Source: a virus | Length of the DNA: 33,590 nucleotides | IMG/VR virus record: IMGVR_UViG_3300020180_000076 | Span: 1-33,590 of that record | Reading direction: 5' to 3' (one strand) | Part shown: positions 1 to 6,575 of the stretch, piece by piece | Numbering within the stretch: the stretch's first letter is position 1 | Layout: the number at the start of each line of letters is the position of its first letter | The notes under the pieces: model-generated | Told to the model about the DNA's origin: nothing | Seen by the model: only the letters and a program-made list of their open reading frames with translations | Database searches by the model: none | Program-made: the position numbers and the translations under genes

Positions 1-17
1 TTTGCAGTTGCCATAAG
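1..17. repeat. 17-bp terminal direct repeat (left copy; right copy 33573-33589)
   Basis: The first 17 bases, TTTGCAGTTGCCATAAG, recur exactly at 33573-33589, one base before the right end. The next base differs (A at 18, G at 33590). Both copies contain the start codon of the small terminase gene. A 17-base match at the two ends is not expected by chance, so the window is most simply a circular or terminally redundant genome cut here. The single mismatching end base may be an assembly edge error. A real short terminal repeat cannot be excluded. Confidence 0.85.
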
Positions 18-184
18 ATTTTGTGGTAAATGTTACTTAAAAAAGTAACTGTTATAATGATTAATATTATGTTGAAAATTGTGTAAAATCTGATATAGTT
101 CCAATTTGCTAAATCTAAAAACATTGGTGGTGAGGTTATCAAAAACAGTGTCAAGATCAAGCCCATTGTTTGGTCGTTAGTCAT
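1..184 (-). CDS. Small two-helix membrane protein, runs off the left edge
   Basis: The reading frame starts at the ATG at 184-182, overlapping the MTase stop by 8 bases (ATGACTAA), and stays open to base 1 for about 61 residues. Two hydrophobic stretches (about residues 7-24 and 33-52) separated by a short polar loop suggest a two-pass membrane protein. If the ends are joined over the 17-base repeat, the frame continues into the right edge and stops at TAG 33523-33525, overlapping the start of the small terminase gene by about 60 bases and giving about 77 residues. The family is not recognised. A second holin-like role is possible but unproven, since it lies with the packaging genes rather than the lysis genes. 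Confidence 0.55.
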   Translation of the reverse strand, partial: MTNDQTMGLILTLFLITSPPMFLDLANWNYIRFYTIFNIILIIITVTFLSNIYHKILWQLQ

Positions 185-1412
185 TTAATGGTTTAAATAT
201 TATACCGTTTCTTTTGATCTCTAAGTTAGGGTCTAGTTTGTGCATTCTATTTACAATTACATCGCAGTACTTTGGATCAAGCTCCATACCGTAACATTTG
301 CGTTTTAGTTGGTGTGATGCTACCATTGTTGAGCCGCTACCTAAAAAGCCATCAAAAATAAGATCACCTTTTAAATGATCCTCGATTATCTGTGATAAAG
401 TTCTTATTGGTTTTTGTGTTGGATGCACTCTTTTTTCTTTTTCACCTTCTCTAATCATACCGTTCCAAAGCTGGTCATATATTCTAATAGGTGTGTGGAA
501 GCTACACCAAGCCATTTCACCATCGGCAAATGTATTTCTTATGTTTGTGTTAGCTCTTTTGTTCCAGATAAGCCACCCGTCGCTAAATGGTAAAAAATCA
601 GTAAAGTAATTGCCACCCCAAATAATAAACCTGTCCATTCCTAATGAAACACAAGTATCATAAAATGCCTTAGCTGTGAATGTGGTATCATCGGCTATAA
701 CTTCCGAATATTTACCCTTTTTAGCAATACCAAAATCAGCACCAACTTTTTCATTTTTGACAACTGAAATACCATAAGGTGGATCAGTAAAAACCATGTC
801 CGCTTTTTCTCCATTCATTAATTTCTCAACATCACTTATACTTGTACTATCACCACAAAGCAGCCTATGATCTCCAATCTCATACAGGTCACCTAAAACA
901 GTTATGGCTTGCACTGGTGGAGTTGTATCAAAGTCATCTTCCTCAGGTGGCAACTCTTCAATCTCCAACCCCTCAACCAAAATATCCAATTCAGGTAAAT
1001 TAAGCTCATTCTCTTTTAGCTCTTTCAATTCCTCTATCTCAAAATCATTCGCTGTAAAATCGCCTAAGCTGTTTTGTGTGACTATTCCAAACTGGCTAGA
1101 CACGCTCAAAACAATCTTTTTAGCCTCTTTGAGGTCTTGGGCTTGGATTTCTACATAAGGTAAAGGCGGTATAATAAAACCCTCGCTTTGTAGCTCTGTG
1201 AGGGCTTTGCACCGTCCAGCTCCGTCAATCACATACTTATGATCTTGCCAAATGTAAAAAGGGCTTGTAAATCCAGTATTGACTATGTTGTTTTTGAGTT
1301 TGCTTACATCACGGTCTTTAGATTCTTTCAAATCATTAAAAGTGTATTTTGCTAGATCTTGAAAATCTATGGTCTGGCAGTTTGTAACTTTGCTTATAAT
1401 GGTTTTAGGCAT
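177..1412 (-). CDS. ParB-like/DNA adenine-type methyltransferase fusion
   Basis: A 411-residue protein. Residues about 5-115 resemble a ParB/Srx-type nuclease domain, with the DGAGR motif at 63-67 in the usual place of the D-G-x-x-R signature. An acidic linker follows. The C-terminal half is a beta-class DNA methyltransferase with catalytic DPPY at 210-213 and the SAM-binding FLGSG at 356-360 (order DPPY before FxGxG). Such fusions are common in phages and are predicted to methylate adenine (or N4-cytosine) in phage DNA, giving protection from restriction. I chose the ATG at 1412 (MPKTII) rather than one 45 bases upstream, because the upstream start would overlap the previous gene and adds no conserved sequence. 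There is no cognate restriction enzyme nearby, so it is an orphan enzyme. Target sequence unknown. Confidence 0.9.
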   Translation of the reverse strand: MPKTIISKVTNCQTIDFQDLAKYTFNDLKESKDRDVSKLKNNIVNTGFTSPFYIWQDHKYVIDGAGRCKALTELQSEGFIIPPLPYVEIQAQDLKEAKKIVLSVSSQFGIVTQNSLGDFTANDFEIEELKELKENELNLPELDILVEGLEIEELPPEEDDFDTTPPVQAITVLGDLYEIGDHRLLCGDSTSISDVEKLMNGEKADMVFTDPPYGISVVKNEKVGADFGIAKKGKYSEVIADDTTFTAKAFYDTCVSLGMDRFIIWGGNYFTDFLPFSDGWLIWNKRANTNIRNTFADGEMAWCSFHTPIRIYDQLWNGMIREGEKEKRVHPTQKPIRTLSQIIEDHLKGDLIFDGFLGSGSTMVASHQLKRKCYGMELDPKYCDVIVNRMHKLDPNLEIKRNGIIFKPLND

Positions 1413-1419
1413 AAAATAT

Positions 1420-1629
1420 CTATCTAATATACTGTCTAATAATCGCAATAAGCACAATCAAAGTTTCCAAATCATATCCAGTCACAGGTTTATCAAATTG
1501 CATAAATCTAGTATCTGGATCTTTTGGCGACTTGCCGCGGCTAATTGGATAAAGTTGCTGATCGTCATCTAGTAAATACTCATTGATCACAGCTAAGACT
1601 TTGGCCTCTAGACCGTCATCGCGGATCAT
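1420..1629 (-). CDS. Small hypothetical protein (69 aa)
   Basis: Its ATG overlaps the TGA of the RusA-like gene as ATGA, a strong sign of translational coupling, and it ends 7 bases before the MTase start. The protein has a charged N-terminal half and a hydrophobic C-terminal helix (about residues 52-66). No family recognised. Its place between a resolvase and a DNA methylase suggests a DNA-metabolism accessory role, which is inference only. Confidence 0.7.
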   Translation of the reverse strand: MIRDDGLEAKVLAVINEYLLDDDQQLYPISRGKSPKDPDTRFMQFDKPVTGYDLETLIVLIAIIRQYIR

Positions 1630-1934
1630 ATGCTAAAAATATTAAATTTTATAAATTCACTACCTTTTGGCACTATAGTTTTTAAGATTGTTGCTTTCCA
1701 GACTCTTGAATCATTGAACCCATACTTCTTTTGCAATATGTCTAAAAAGGGTTTTATCGGATTGTCTAAGTCGCTTGCCTTGTTTGAGAATCCAAACTCA
1801 AAATCAATCTGTAGGTTGCCATCTGGAATCTCTAGCTTAGGCAATAAGAGCATTACAGATCGCTCATAGAGCGTATACACTGGTGACTTAAATCGCTTAC
1901 CCTGCCATGCGTTATTGACGCTTAGTGGCTTCAT
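1626..1934 (-). CDS. rusA: RusA-type Holliday junction resolvase
   Basis: A 102-residue protein matching the RusA fold: an N-terminal SVNNAWQGKRF segment, a basic middle, and the acidic catalytic region ASDLDNPIKPFLDIL, which carries the conserved aspartates that bind metal in RusA. It ends with a GFNDSRV-like segment typical of the family. Length is close to the usual 110-130 residues. RusA resolves four-way junctions made during phage replication and recombination. I chose the internal ATG at 1934. A longer frame to 2096 exists, but it would overlap the preceding gene by over 130 bases and its extra N-terminus shows no RusA similarity. There is no SD; the start context is ATAAAAATGA. Confidence 0.85.
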   Translation of the reverse strand: MKPLSVNNAWQGKRFKSPVYTLYERSVMLLLPKLEIPDGNLQIDFEFGFSNKASDLDNPIKPFLDILQKKYGFNDSRVWKATILKTIVPKGSEFIKFNIFSI

Positions 1935-1962
1935 TTTTATGGTAGTCACACAAAAAACGGTT

Positions 1963-2472
1963 TTAAAAGTGGATAAATACCTGAAAATGGGGCTTATCTT
2001 TGACTGATTGATTATTACGGGTATTTTGATAAAAGTCAAATTCGAGGTTTTGACAGTGGTTTGGAAACAAAACCGTGATCCATTTAAATATTTCAACTTC
2101 TGGATTTGCTTTTGAGTTGGTTGGTAGCCACAAACAATAGTGTTTTGTCCTTGGCATATATTCTAACATTTTGGTATATGAAAATGGATTTAGTACCAAT
2201 GACGATGTGTAAATATGATAATCGTCCATCTGGGTTTCAATTTGAGCCTCTAGGATCGCCGTCCTGACCTTTTTAGGGGTGTAGTGGCAGTATGCCTCAT
2301 AAAGTATCTCATCAACCTCTTGACGGCAGTCTGTGACGCTTTGGGGGCTACTGATGAGTTCCTGTAACTCTTGGCGATTGATTGGGATCATATTTTTAGG
2401 TGTTGGGTCTGATAAATCAAATTCAGGATCGATTTGCTGCATTTTAAGAATCGCGGCTGTAAGTTTGCTCAT
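1963..2472 (-). CDS. Hypothetical replication-module protein (169 aa)
   Basis: An open frame in the minus-strand replication operon, overlapping the previous gene by 29 bases and ending 28 bases before the RusA start. The protein is soluble. It has a charged, alpha-helical N-terminal half and a C-terminal part rich in aromatic residues (HYCLWLP, FKWITVLF). I do not recognise the family. The position, next to a resolvase and downstream of a helicase, suggests a role in DNA replication or recombination. Confidence 0.7.
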   Translation of the reverse strand: MSKLTAAILKMQQIDPEFDLSDPTPKNMIPINRQELQELISSPQSVTDCRQEVDEILYEAYCHYTPKKVRTAILEAQIETQMDDYHIYTSSLVLNPFSYTKMLEYMPRTKHYCLWLPTNSKANPEVEIFKWITVLFPNHCQNLEFDFYQNTRNNQSVKDKPHFQVFIHF

Positions 2473-2638
2473 AGTCTATAATTTCGATTAGATTTTGGAT
2501 AGAATATTGCTTATATGCTTGCTGTATAGCCAATAATGTGTATTCCTCGTTTAACTCTTGGATTCTTTCGATAACTCTTTGCTGGATCTTTTTTTTGACA
2601 TAACCTGTTGGTGTTTCAATTTTTATGATTAAGGGCAT
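2444..2638 (-). CDS. Small hypothetical protein (64 aa)
   Basis: It starts at the ATG at 2638 (MPLIIKIETPTGY), one base after the stop of the HTH gene. A longer frame to 2764 exists, but its extra part lies inside the HTH gene. The protein begins with a short beta-like segment and continues as a helical, charged domain. It overlaps the next gene by 29 bases. No family recognised; tight packing supports it being real. Confidence 0.65.
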   Translation of the reverse strand: MPLIIKIETPTGYVKKKIQQRVIERIQELNEEYTLLAIQQAYKQYSIQNLIEIIDYEQTYSRDS

Positions 2639-2639
2639 A

Positions 2640-3242
2640 TTAATTTTGAAAAAAAAGCCAAAAATCAGGCGTGGTATAAAATCCTGGAATGCCCGCAACC
2701 TCGACGGTCTTAGGACTTTTTCGTTCAGGTTTGGGGGCTTTGTCTGACGCTCGGGCGGTGGCAATCGCCCTAAATTTGTCTCTTAAATGTATGACCTTAG
2801 GTGCAATGACTCTTCTTTTCTCTGCTTTAGAATGTGTAAAACACCTTTTTAGGTTATACAGTTTCACTTCCTCTTCTAGTTGATAACCTTGCTCTATTGC
2901 CTTTCTTATTACGATTTTAACATCACTTAAGGTCATGTCAACATTCGCTGAGACTTCGAGATCTCTCATGCCTTGAAGTTTCAGTTCTATAATTTGACCA
3001 AATTTGACTTTGAGTAGTTCGTTTCTTTCCTTTAATATTCTTTCGTTTCTAATTTTTCGGTTTTCTTTTCTCACCCTAAATACTGGCGGCGGAATTAGTC
3101 CCTGTCTTCTACCTGCCACCATGATTGTTTTGACTCTCACCTGCCCTATCCCCATAATGTTAGCAATACTTTTGCCGCCTAAGCCTTGTTTTCTTAGGCC
3201 TGCTACTTTTTCGATATCTTGATTTGTTACTCGGTTTGGCAT
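2640..3242 (-). CDS. Helix-turn-helix protein (200 aa), possible regulator
   Basis: Two segments look like homeodomain/resolvase-type helix-turn-helix units. Residues about 6-50 (KVAGLRKQGLGGKSIANIMG) have the typical 'G-x-S-x-x-x-I-A-x-x-x-G' rhythm. Residues about 80-120 (IIELKLQGMRDLEVSANV) repeat the pattern. The C-terminal third is very basic (many K/R around 130-175), consistent with nucleic-acid binding. It lies in the replication operon downstream of the helicase. It could be a transcription regulator or a DNA-replication accessory protein. The DNA-binding call is fairly sure; the exact role is not. Confidence 0.6.
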   Translation of the reverse strand: MPNRVTNQDIEKVAGLRKQGLGGKSIANIMGIGQVRVKTIMVAGRRQGLIPPPVFRVRKENRKIRNERILKERNELLKVKFGQIIELKLQGMRDLEVSANVDMTLSDVKIVIRKAIEQGYQLEEEVKLYNLKRCFTHSKAEKRRVIAPKVIHLRDKFRAIATARASDKAPKPERKSPKTVEVAGIPGFYTTPDFWLFFQN

Positions 3243-3277
3243 AGTGTGCTAGTTTTTAAGGTTTTAAAAAAAAGGGG

Positions 3278-3721
3278 TTAAGCGTACAGTTTTTTAGTCA
3301 GCTTGCTTGCTTGCTTGCTCATTTGCTCCAGTGCGGCACTATGGCTTTGAATTGTACTCTCTAGTAATTTTCTGTTTGAGTCTGTTAGCTCTGGGGCGTT
3401 TGGTTCGATATAAACCTCGTCGTCTAGGTATTGATTAGCTTTGGCAATTCTATTTTTAAAGTCACTGATTTGCTTTGTAATCATGGCTAAAGCGTTTGCA
3501 TTATTGATTTGATTAAGTTCCATAAGGTCTAAAAAGTTTATTAAAAAAAGTTGATTTTCGATTACAATATTTGCTTTAAATTTATCCATTTTATTTTTAG
3601 TGTTTTTCAATATTGCCAGGTTAAAAGCGTAAGTTTGATATGAAGTTTCGTGCATTTTATCAATCATTTTTTGAGTAAAGAAATACTCATTGTTTTGATT
3701 AGCAAGCCATTTTAAAATCAT
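3278..3721 (-). CDS. Helical/coiled-coil protein coupled to the DnaB-like helicase (147 aa)
   Basis: The start overlaps the helicase stop (ATGA), so the two are translationally coupled. The sequence is almost all alpha-helical. Residues about 1-70 are a compact helical region; residues about 75-147 are polar with heptad-like spacing. The helicase upstream lacks the usual DnaB N-terminal helical domain. This separate helical protein could be a helicase partner (loader, or a detached N-terminal-like domain), but no motif proves it. Among genes here it has one of the few purine-rich stretches (AAGAGG) 7 bases before its start. Confidence 0.6.
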   Translation of the reverse strand: MILKWLANQNNEYFFTQKMIDKMHETSYQTYAFNLAILKNTKNKMDKFKANIVIENQLFLINFLDLMELNQINNANALAMITKQISDFKNRIAKANQYLDDEVYIEPNAPELTDSNRKLLESTIQSHSAALEQMSKQASKLTKKLYA

Positions 3722-4602
3722 ACTGTAGCCTCTTGTTTTGCTGAAAATCTGAAACGCTTTTTATCATAGTAAACCTCCTCTTTGTAATCTTCCCACCCCT
3801 CACGTGCCTTAAGTAGCTTGATTGTAGCTCTAGTGGACACGTCGTGACCTTGGTACTGCTGATTGCTTTGCCACTGCTCTTGAGATTGGTAGAGGTACAA
3901 AACATTAGAGGCTTTTGTGACTAGTTCTGAAATTCCCTTGATTTCATCACGATCTCTATCACCAAAATCATTATTTTTTTCAAGCCCTTTCTTAAATTGG
4001 CAAGCCATGATTATGCAAAAACCTTCTTGCTTGTAAAGGTCTTCTAGTATTTGTAAAATGTACCTTTGCTTGCCGTTGTCGTCACTGGATTTAAAAACTT
4101 TGTTTGTTTGAATCTCTGAAAAGTGATCAATCAAAAGGTGCTTAGTGCCGTAAATTGCTTTGTCCATTTTTGCCTTGACTACAATTTCCTCGATTGTTTT
4201 TGGGTAAAATGTGGCGATTGGATAAAAGTCAAGCATACTTTCGATCATCTCAAACTTGTCTGCCAAATATGGATTTTCAGCCTTTTTGATCCTTTCGATT
4301 GTTTCAATGTTTATACCTGAAATACACGCTGTGAGTCTTGGTATGTATTTCTCCATAGTCATCTCAACACTGGCGGTGAGGTTGTATTTGCACTGTTCTG
4401 CAAGCTCTCTAGCTGTGCTAATTAGAAAATTTGATTTACCGAACCCTGACTTAGCTACAACTAGGTTTAAGCTTGACTCTGGAAAGCCCCCACCCATTGC
4501 TTTTGTAAGTTTTTCACTATCACAAACTTGGGTCTTTTTTTGCTCGCTGGAGTTGATATAATCTAGGAATTCCTGTTTAAAGTTATATGGCATTTTAGGC
4601 AT
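3718..4602 (-). CDS. dnaB-like: DnaB-type (RecA-fold) replicative helicase, C-terminal domain only
   Basis: A 294-residue ATPase. Walker A is AKSGFGKS at residues 50-57, preceded by the GGGFPESSLNLVV strand typical of DnaB. The TASVEM segment matches the DnaB 'SLEM' motif. Walker B is LLIDHFSEI, and the MACQFKKGLEK segment corresponds to the 'SQLNR' sensor region. The family normally has about 450 residues with an N-terminal primase-interaction domain, which is absent here. It would unwind DNA at the phage fork as a ring. It overlaps the initiator gene by 8 bases and the next gene by 4 (ATGA), so it is co-expressed with both. An alternative start at MPYNF, three codons in, is possible. Confidence 0.85.
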   Translation of the reverse strand: MPKMPYNFKQEFLDYINSSEQKKTQVCDSEKLTKAMGGGFPESSLNLVVAKSGFGKSNFLISTARELAEQCKYNLTASVEMTMEKYIPRLTACISGINIETIERIKKAENPYLADKFEMIESMLDFYPIATFYPKTIEEIVVKAKMDKAIYGTKHLLIDHFSEIQTNKVFKSSDDNGKQRYILQILEDLYKQEGFCIIMACQFKKGLEKNNDFGDRDRDEIKGISELVTKASNVLYLYQSQEQWQSNQQYQGHDVSTRATIKLLKAREGWEDYKEEVYYDKKRFRFSAKQEATV

Positions 4603-5446
4603 AGGTGGCGGTCTTTTTTATGATTGGTCTAAGTTTTAAAAGTTCATTTATATCGTAAGCTTCAAGCTCTTCCTTGGTCTGGATTGGTGGCGGTGGGAAG
4701 TTCGGAGTTGGTTCGGTTATGTTTTTTGTAGTTCTGATCCATTTGGAGAGCTTCAAGCTTATATTTTCATTTATGTTTTTGGTTCTACACCAACCCTCAA
4801 AATCTCGCCATATAGCTCTAAGCTCTAGTCTATCAAACTCAAATCCTTCCAGATTGTAAAGTCCATTTTGATATTCTAGTTTTGCGAATTCCTGTAAGAG
4901 TTCGTCTAACTGGTCTTGGTTTTTGTAGATTGGATTTTCAAAATTATCTTGGTCTAAAGTTTTGTATGTCTGGACTTCGTTTTTGGTTTCTAAAATTTCT
5001 TTTTGTATATTTTTAAACTCATTCTCTTTTACTTCTTCTTTTTTACTTAGTTCTTTTTTACTTATGCATAGGGGTTTTACCGTCACGGTATTAACCGTAT
5101 GCGGTTTTTCCCTATACGGTTTTTCCCTATACGGTTTTTTCCTATTAAGTGGTTTTGAGTCCTGTGTTTCACTGAAAAGCTCATAGTCACAATCCCATTG
5201 ACCTAACTGATTTTGATAATTTGTGCGTATTAAATAGCCTTCGTTTTCAAGTTCTTTTACAGCTTCACGGACGGCATCAAAACCCTCTTTTAGCTGGCTT
5301 ACAATACCTTTTAATGTAAAGTCCCAGTTATCGGGTTTTGACTGTAAATAGCCATACAATCCTTTAGCTTTTAAGCTTACATTTTCATTGTTTAAAAGTG
5401 CTACTGGAGTAGTTGCAAACCTGTCTTTAATTTTTAATTTTGCCAT
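4595..5446 (-). CDS. Winged-helix replication initiator protein (283 aa)
   Basis: The N-terminal region (about residues 1-95) reads as a winged helix: it begins FATTPVALLNNENVSLKAKG, and a DAVREAVKELENEGYLIR segment follows. This is as in phage replisome organisers and DnaD-like proteins. A repetitive basic linker follows (KKPYREKPYREKP), then an acidic region. A C-terminal helical domain (LEGFEFDRLELRAIWRDFEG) resembles DnaD/DnaT-like helicase-loading domains. It sits directly before the helicase, as in many phages where initiator and helicase are adjacent. I chose the start at 5446 (MAKLKIKDRF); the 18 upstream residues overlap the previous gene and look unconserved. It is likely to bind the origin, possibly the repeats within its own gene. 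Confidence 0.75.
   Translation of the reverse strand: MAKLKIKDRFATTPVALLNNENVSLKAKGLYGYLQSKPDNWDFTLKGIVSQLKEGFDAVREAVKELENEGYLIRTNYQNQLGQWDCDYELFSETQDSKPLNRKKPYREKPYREKPHTVNTVTVKPLCISKKELSKKEEVKENEFKNIQKEILETKNEVQTYKTLDQDNFENPIYKNQDQLDELLQEFAKLEYQNGLYNLEGFEFDRLELRAIWRDFEGWCRTKNINENISLKLSKWIRTTKNITEPTPNFPPPPIQTKEELEAYDINELLKLRPIIKKTATYA
5085..5145. repeat. Iteron-like repeats inside the initiator gene (origin candidate)
   Basis: Three tandem 15-bp units, CGGTTTTTCCCTATA, lie at 5102-5116, 5117-5131 and 5132-5145 (the last diverges). They are flanked by the inverted repeat ACGGT-ATTA-ACCGT at 5085-5098. The ACGG/CCGT core recurs in all elements. Lambdoid phages carry their origin iterons inside the initiator gene O, so this could be the replication origin. 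The unit is 15 bp, i.e. five codons (KPYRE), so it could instead be a protein-level repeat. Confidence 0.45.
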
Positions 5447-5735
5447 AAGGGTCTTCAGTGCAAAGTTTAAAAAAAGATGGATTAAAAGATGGATCAACAT
5501 TAAATAGATTATAATCAGTTACAATCGATCTTAGGGTTTGTGTGTCACACCTCAGATCATAAGCTAAATCATCAATAGCTTTTAGTGTAATTTTATAATC
5601 TGGCTGGACGCTGAGTTTTAGGCATAAAGCAAAGTATATGCCAACACCTTCGTGTCCCAGCTCTCTTTTGAGCTTTATAAAATTGGGTCGACTGAGCAGT
5701 GTCACGTGAAATCCTAAATGTGTTTTTTGTATCAT
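5427..5735 (-). CDS. Lin1244/Lin1753 (DUF4373)-like protein, 102 aa
   Basis: The segment PNFIKLKRELGHEGVGIYFALCLKL, the later DLAYDLRC and the TDYNLFNV end fit the DUF4373 'Lin1244/Lin1753-like N-terminal' pattern, which is found at the start of many phage replication-initiator proteins. Here it is a stand-alone gene of one domain. The next gene starts inside its 3' end (20-base overlap) and supplies a second DNA-binding domain. The two may act together as a split initiator. It is the first gene after the structured leader and the conserved box at 5856-5875. Confidence 0.65.
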   Translation of the reverse strand: MIQKTHLGFHVTLLSRPNFIKLKRELGHEGVGIYFALCLKLSVQPDYKITLKAIDDLAYDLRCDTQTLRSIVTDYNLFNVDPSFNPSFFKLCTEDPYGKIKN

Positions 5736-5763
5736 AAGACATTAAATTAAAAGCCATAAGAGG

Positions 5764-5818
5764 CTAACAAAGAAGGTTGTGGCTCAATGTCTAGTTGGCT
5801 TACCACCCCCTTTGTTAG
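5764..5818 (-). promoter_or_regulatory. Long hairpin in the leader of the replication operon
   Basis: On the minus strand CTAACAAAG (5818-5810) pairs perfectly with CTTTGTTAG (5772-5764). The stem can continue through GGGGU/ACCUU and GG/CC pairs, closing about 20 bases of loop. It lies in the 5' leader, 29 bases before the first replication gene. There is no U-run, so it is not a simple terminator. It could be an attenuator or a binding site for translational control. Part of the loop (5792-5800) is also complementary to 5896-5903. Confidence 0.45.
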
Positions 5819-5855
5819 ATCCTTAATCTCAAAATAAACCCTAAACATTCCCCCA

Positions 5856-5875
5856 CTGTTAAGCAATTGTACGCT
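5856..5875 (-). promoter_or_regulatory. Conserved 20-bp box, copy 1 (replication operon)
   Basis: An exact copy of CTGTTAAGCAATTGTACGCT (plus strand), found also at 18432, 29301 and 31623. It lies 120 bases upstream of the first replication gene. Read on the minus strand it includes TTAACA, a possible -35 element, but the -10 region here (GTTTAT or TAGGGT) is weaker than at the other copies. It is located between the HNH operon terminator and the structured leader. Confidence 0.7.
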
Positions 5876-5914
5876 CCAACTTTTCAAGTGTTTCTAGCCA
5901 ACTCGCAACCTGTC

Positions 5915-5946
5915 AAAAAGTGAGGGATAATGTATGCTTATCCCTC
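5915..5946 (-). terminator. Intrinsic terminator of the HNH unit
   Basis: A perfect 9-bp stem, GAGGGATAA / TTATCCCTC (5922-5930 with 5938-5946), with a 7-base loop. On the minus strand it is followed by a run of five T (5919-5915). This ends leftward transcription from the HNH gene before the replication promoter box. Confidence 0.85.
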
Positions 5947-6017
5947 TGAAAATTCAAGCTGGAATCAATACAGATTCAACGATTGAACTATATATCAGAT
6001 AACCAAAACATAAAGAT

Positions 6018-6113
6018 TTAAATAGACCATACCTGTGGATCGATATCGTGCTGAAATTCAAGATCAAGCAGTTGACCGATTGGAGTCTTGTAGCTGGCTG
6101 TGTAGTTTCTCAT
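6018..6113 (-). CDS. Possible 31-aa peptide coupled to the HNH gene
   Basis: Its ATG overlaps the HNH stop as ATGA, and it reads 31 codons (MRNYTASYKTPIGQLLDLEF...) to a TAA at 6018. It lies 72 bases before the terminator. The ATGA coupling is the same as for certain genes in this genome, but the length is too short to trust on coding signal alone. No family recognised. Confidence 0.4.
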   Translation of the reverse strand: MRNYTASYKTPIGQLLDLEFQHDIDPQVWSI

Positions 6114-6352
6114 GTTGTTCTCACACACACATTAGAGTACAATTTGGAATGACAATTTGGGCACAAGGGCATTAGATTGTCAAGGTCGTTAGAGCCACCT
6201 AAAGAGCGTGGTACTATGTGGTGTATCTCGAGCTTAAGCCACTGAGTTTGTGGTTCAGAGCATAAAACACACCGATAGTTGGCAGCTGCTCGAAGTTGCT
6301 CTTTGACATCACTTGGAACTTTTTTAGTGTTTCGCTCAACTGATTTCGCCAT
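6110..6352 (-). CDS. HNH endonuclease (80 aa)
   Basis: A compact HNH protein. A zinc-binding CVLC pair (C28, C31) is followed by LEIHHIVPRSLGG (H44, H45 catalytic), an N in DLDNLMPLC, and the second zinc pair with the final H in CPNCH (64-68). This is the complete beta-beta-alpha metal motif. Free-standing HNH proteins in phages act as homing-type nucleases or help DNA packaging. Here it is far from the terminase genes and alone behind a divergent promoter, so a homing, mobile or host-DNA-attack role fits as well. The basic N-terminus may help DNA binding. Confidence 0.88.
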   Translation of the reverse strand: MAKSVERNTKKVPSDVKEQLRAAANYRCVLCSEPQTQWLKLEIHHIVPRSLGGSNDLDNLMPLCPNCHSKLYSNVCVRTT

Positions 6353-6365
6353 GATTTAGACCTCA

Positions 6366-6413
6366 TGAAGTTTGGCTTCACTCATTCAAGTTTTAGGCTT
6401 GTTTGAGTGGTGT
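6366..6413 (-). promoter_or_regulatory. Two hairpins in the HNH leader
   Basis: TGAAG/CTTCA (6366-6380) forms a short stem. CACTCA..CAAG/CTTG..TGAGTG (about 6379-6413) forms a 6+4 bp stem with two mismatches. Both lie between the leftward promoter and the HNH start, so they are in the mRNA leader. They may affect translation or be operator sites; no T-run follows. Confidence 0.35.
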
Positions 6414-6492
6414 TTTAATGTTATGGTATTTATGACTAGAATTTCAATCTAATCAAAATAAAACGGTTTAATGCTTTATTTCGACTGATTAC

Positions 6493-6566
6493 AGTATGCA
6501 ATATTGTACAAGTTTTGTCAAGTTATAATGCACATCTTGACAAGTATGCTATATTGCGTCTATTAT
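6493..6566. promoter_or_regulatory. Divergent sigma70-type promoters of the HNH and early units
   Basis: Rightward: TTGACA at 6537-6542, an 18-base spacer and TATTAT at 6561-6566, so transcription would start within a few bases of the ATG at 6576 (near-leaderless). Leftward: TTGACA (plus strand TGTCAA, 6516-6521), 17 bases and CATACT (6498-6493). The two -35 elements form an inverted repeat (TTGTCAAG, 13 bases, CTTGACAA). The motif GTATGC-A/T-ATATTG occurs on both sides. This looks like a shared operator where one protein could control both directions. Confidence 0.7.
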
Positions 6567-6575
6567 CTACGCATT

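Noticed and set aside
904-1158. Plus-strand open frame across the MTase gene
   Set aside because: Low-complexity Ser-rich translation, antisense to a well-supported methyltransferase; a shadow frame.
1935-2096. Longer N-terminus for the RusA-like protein
   Set aside because: It would overlap the preceding gene by more than 130 bases and shows no similarity to the RusA family; the internal ATG fits family length.
3278-3300. GTTAAGC..GTACAG resembling the conserved 20-bp box
   Set aside because: Only partial identity with the central bases missing, and it is coding sequence at the end of the coiled-coil gene inside an operon.
5736-6110. Possible phage attachment site or CRISPR-like repeat region
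   Set aside because: No integrase in the genome and no regularly spaced repeats; the elements there are explained by terminator, box and leader hairpin.
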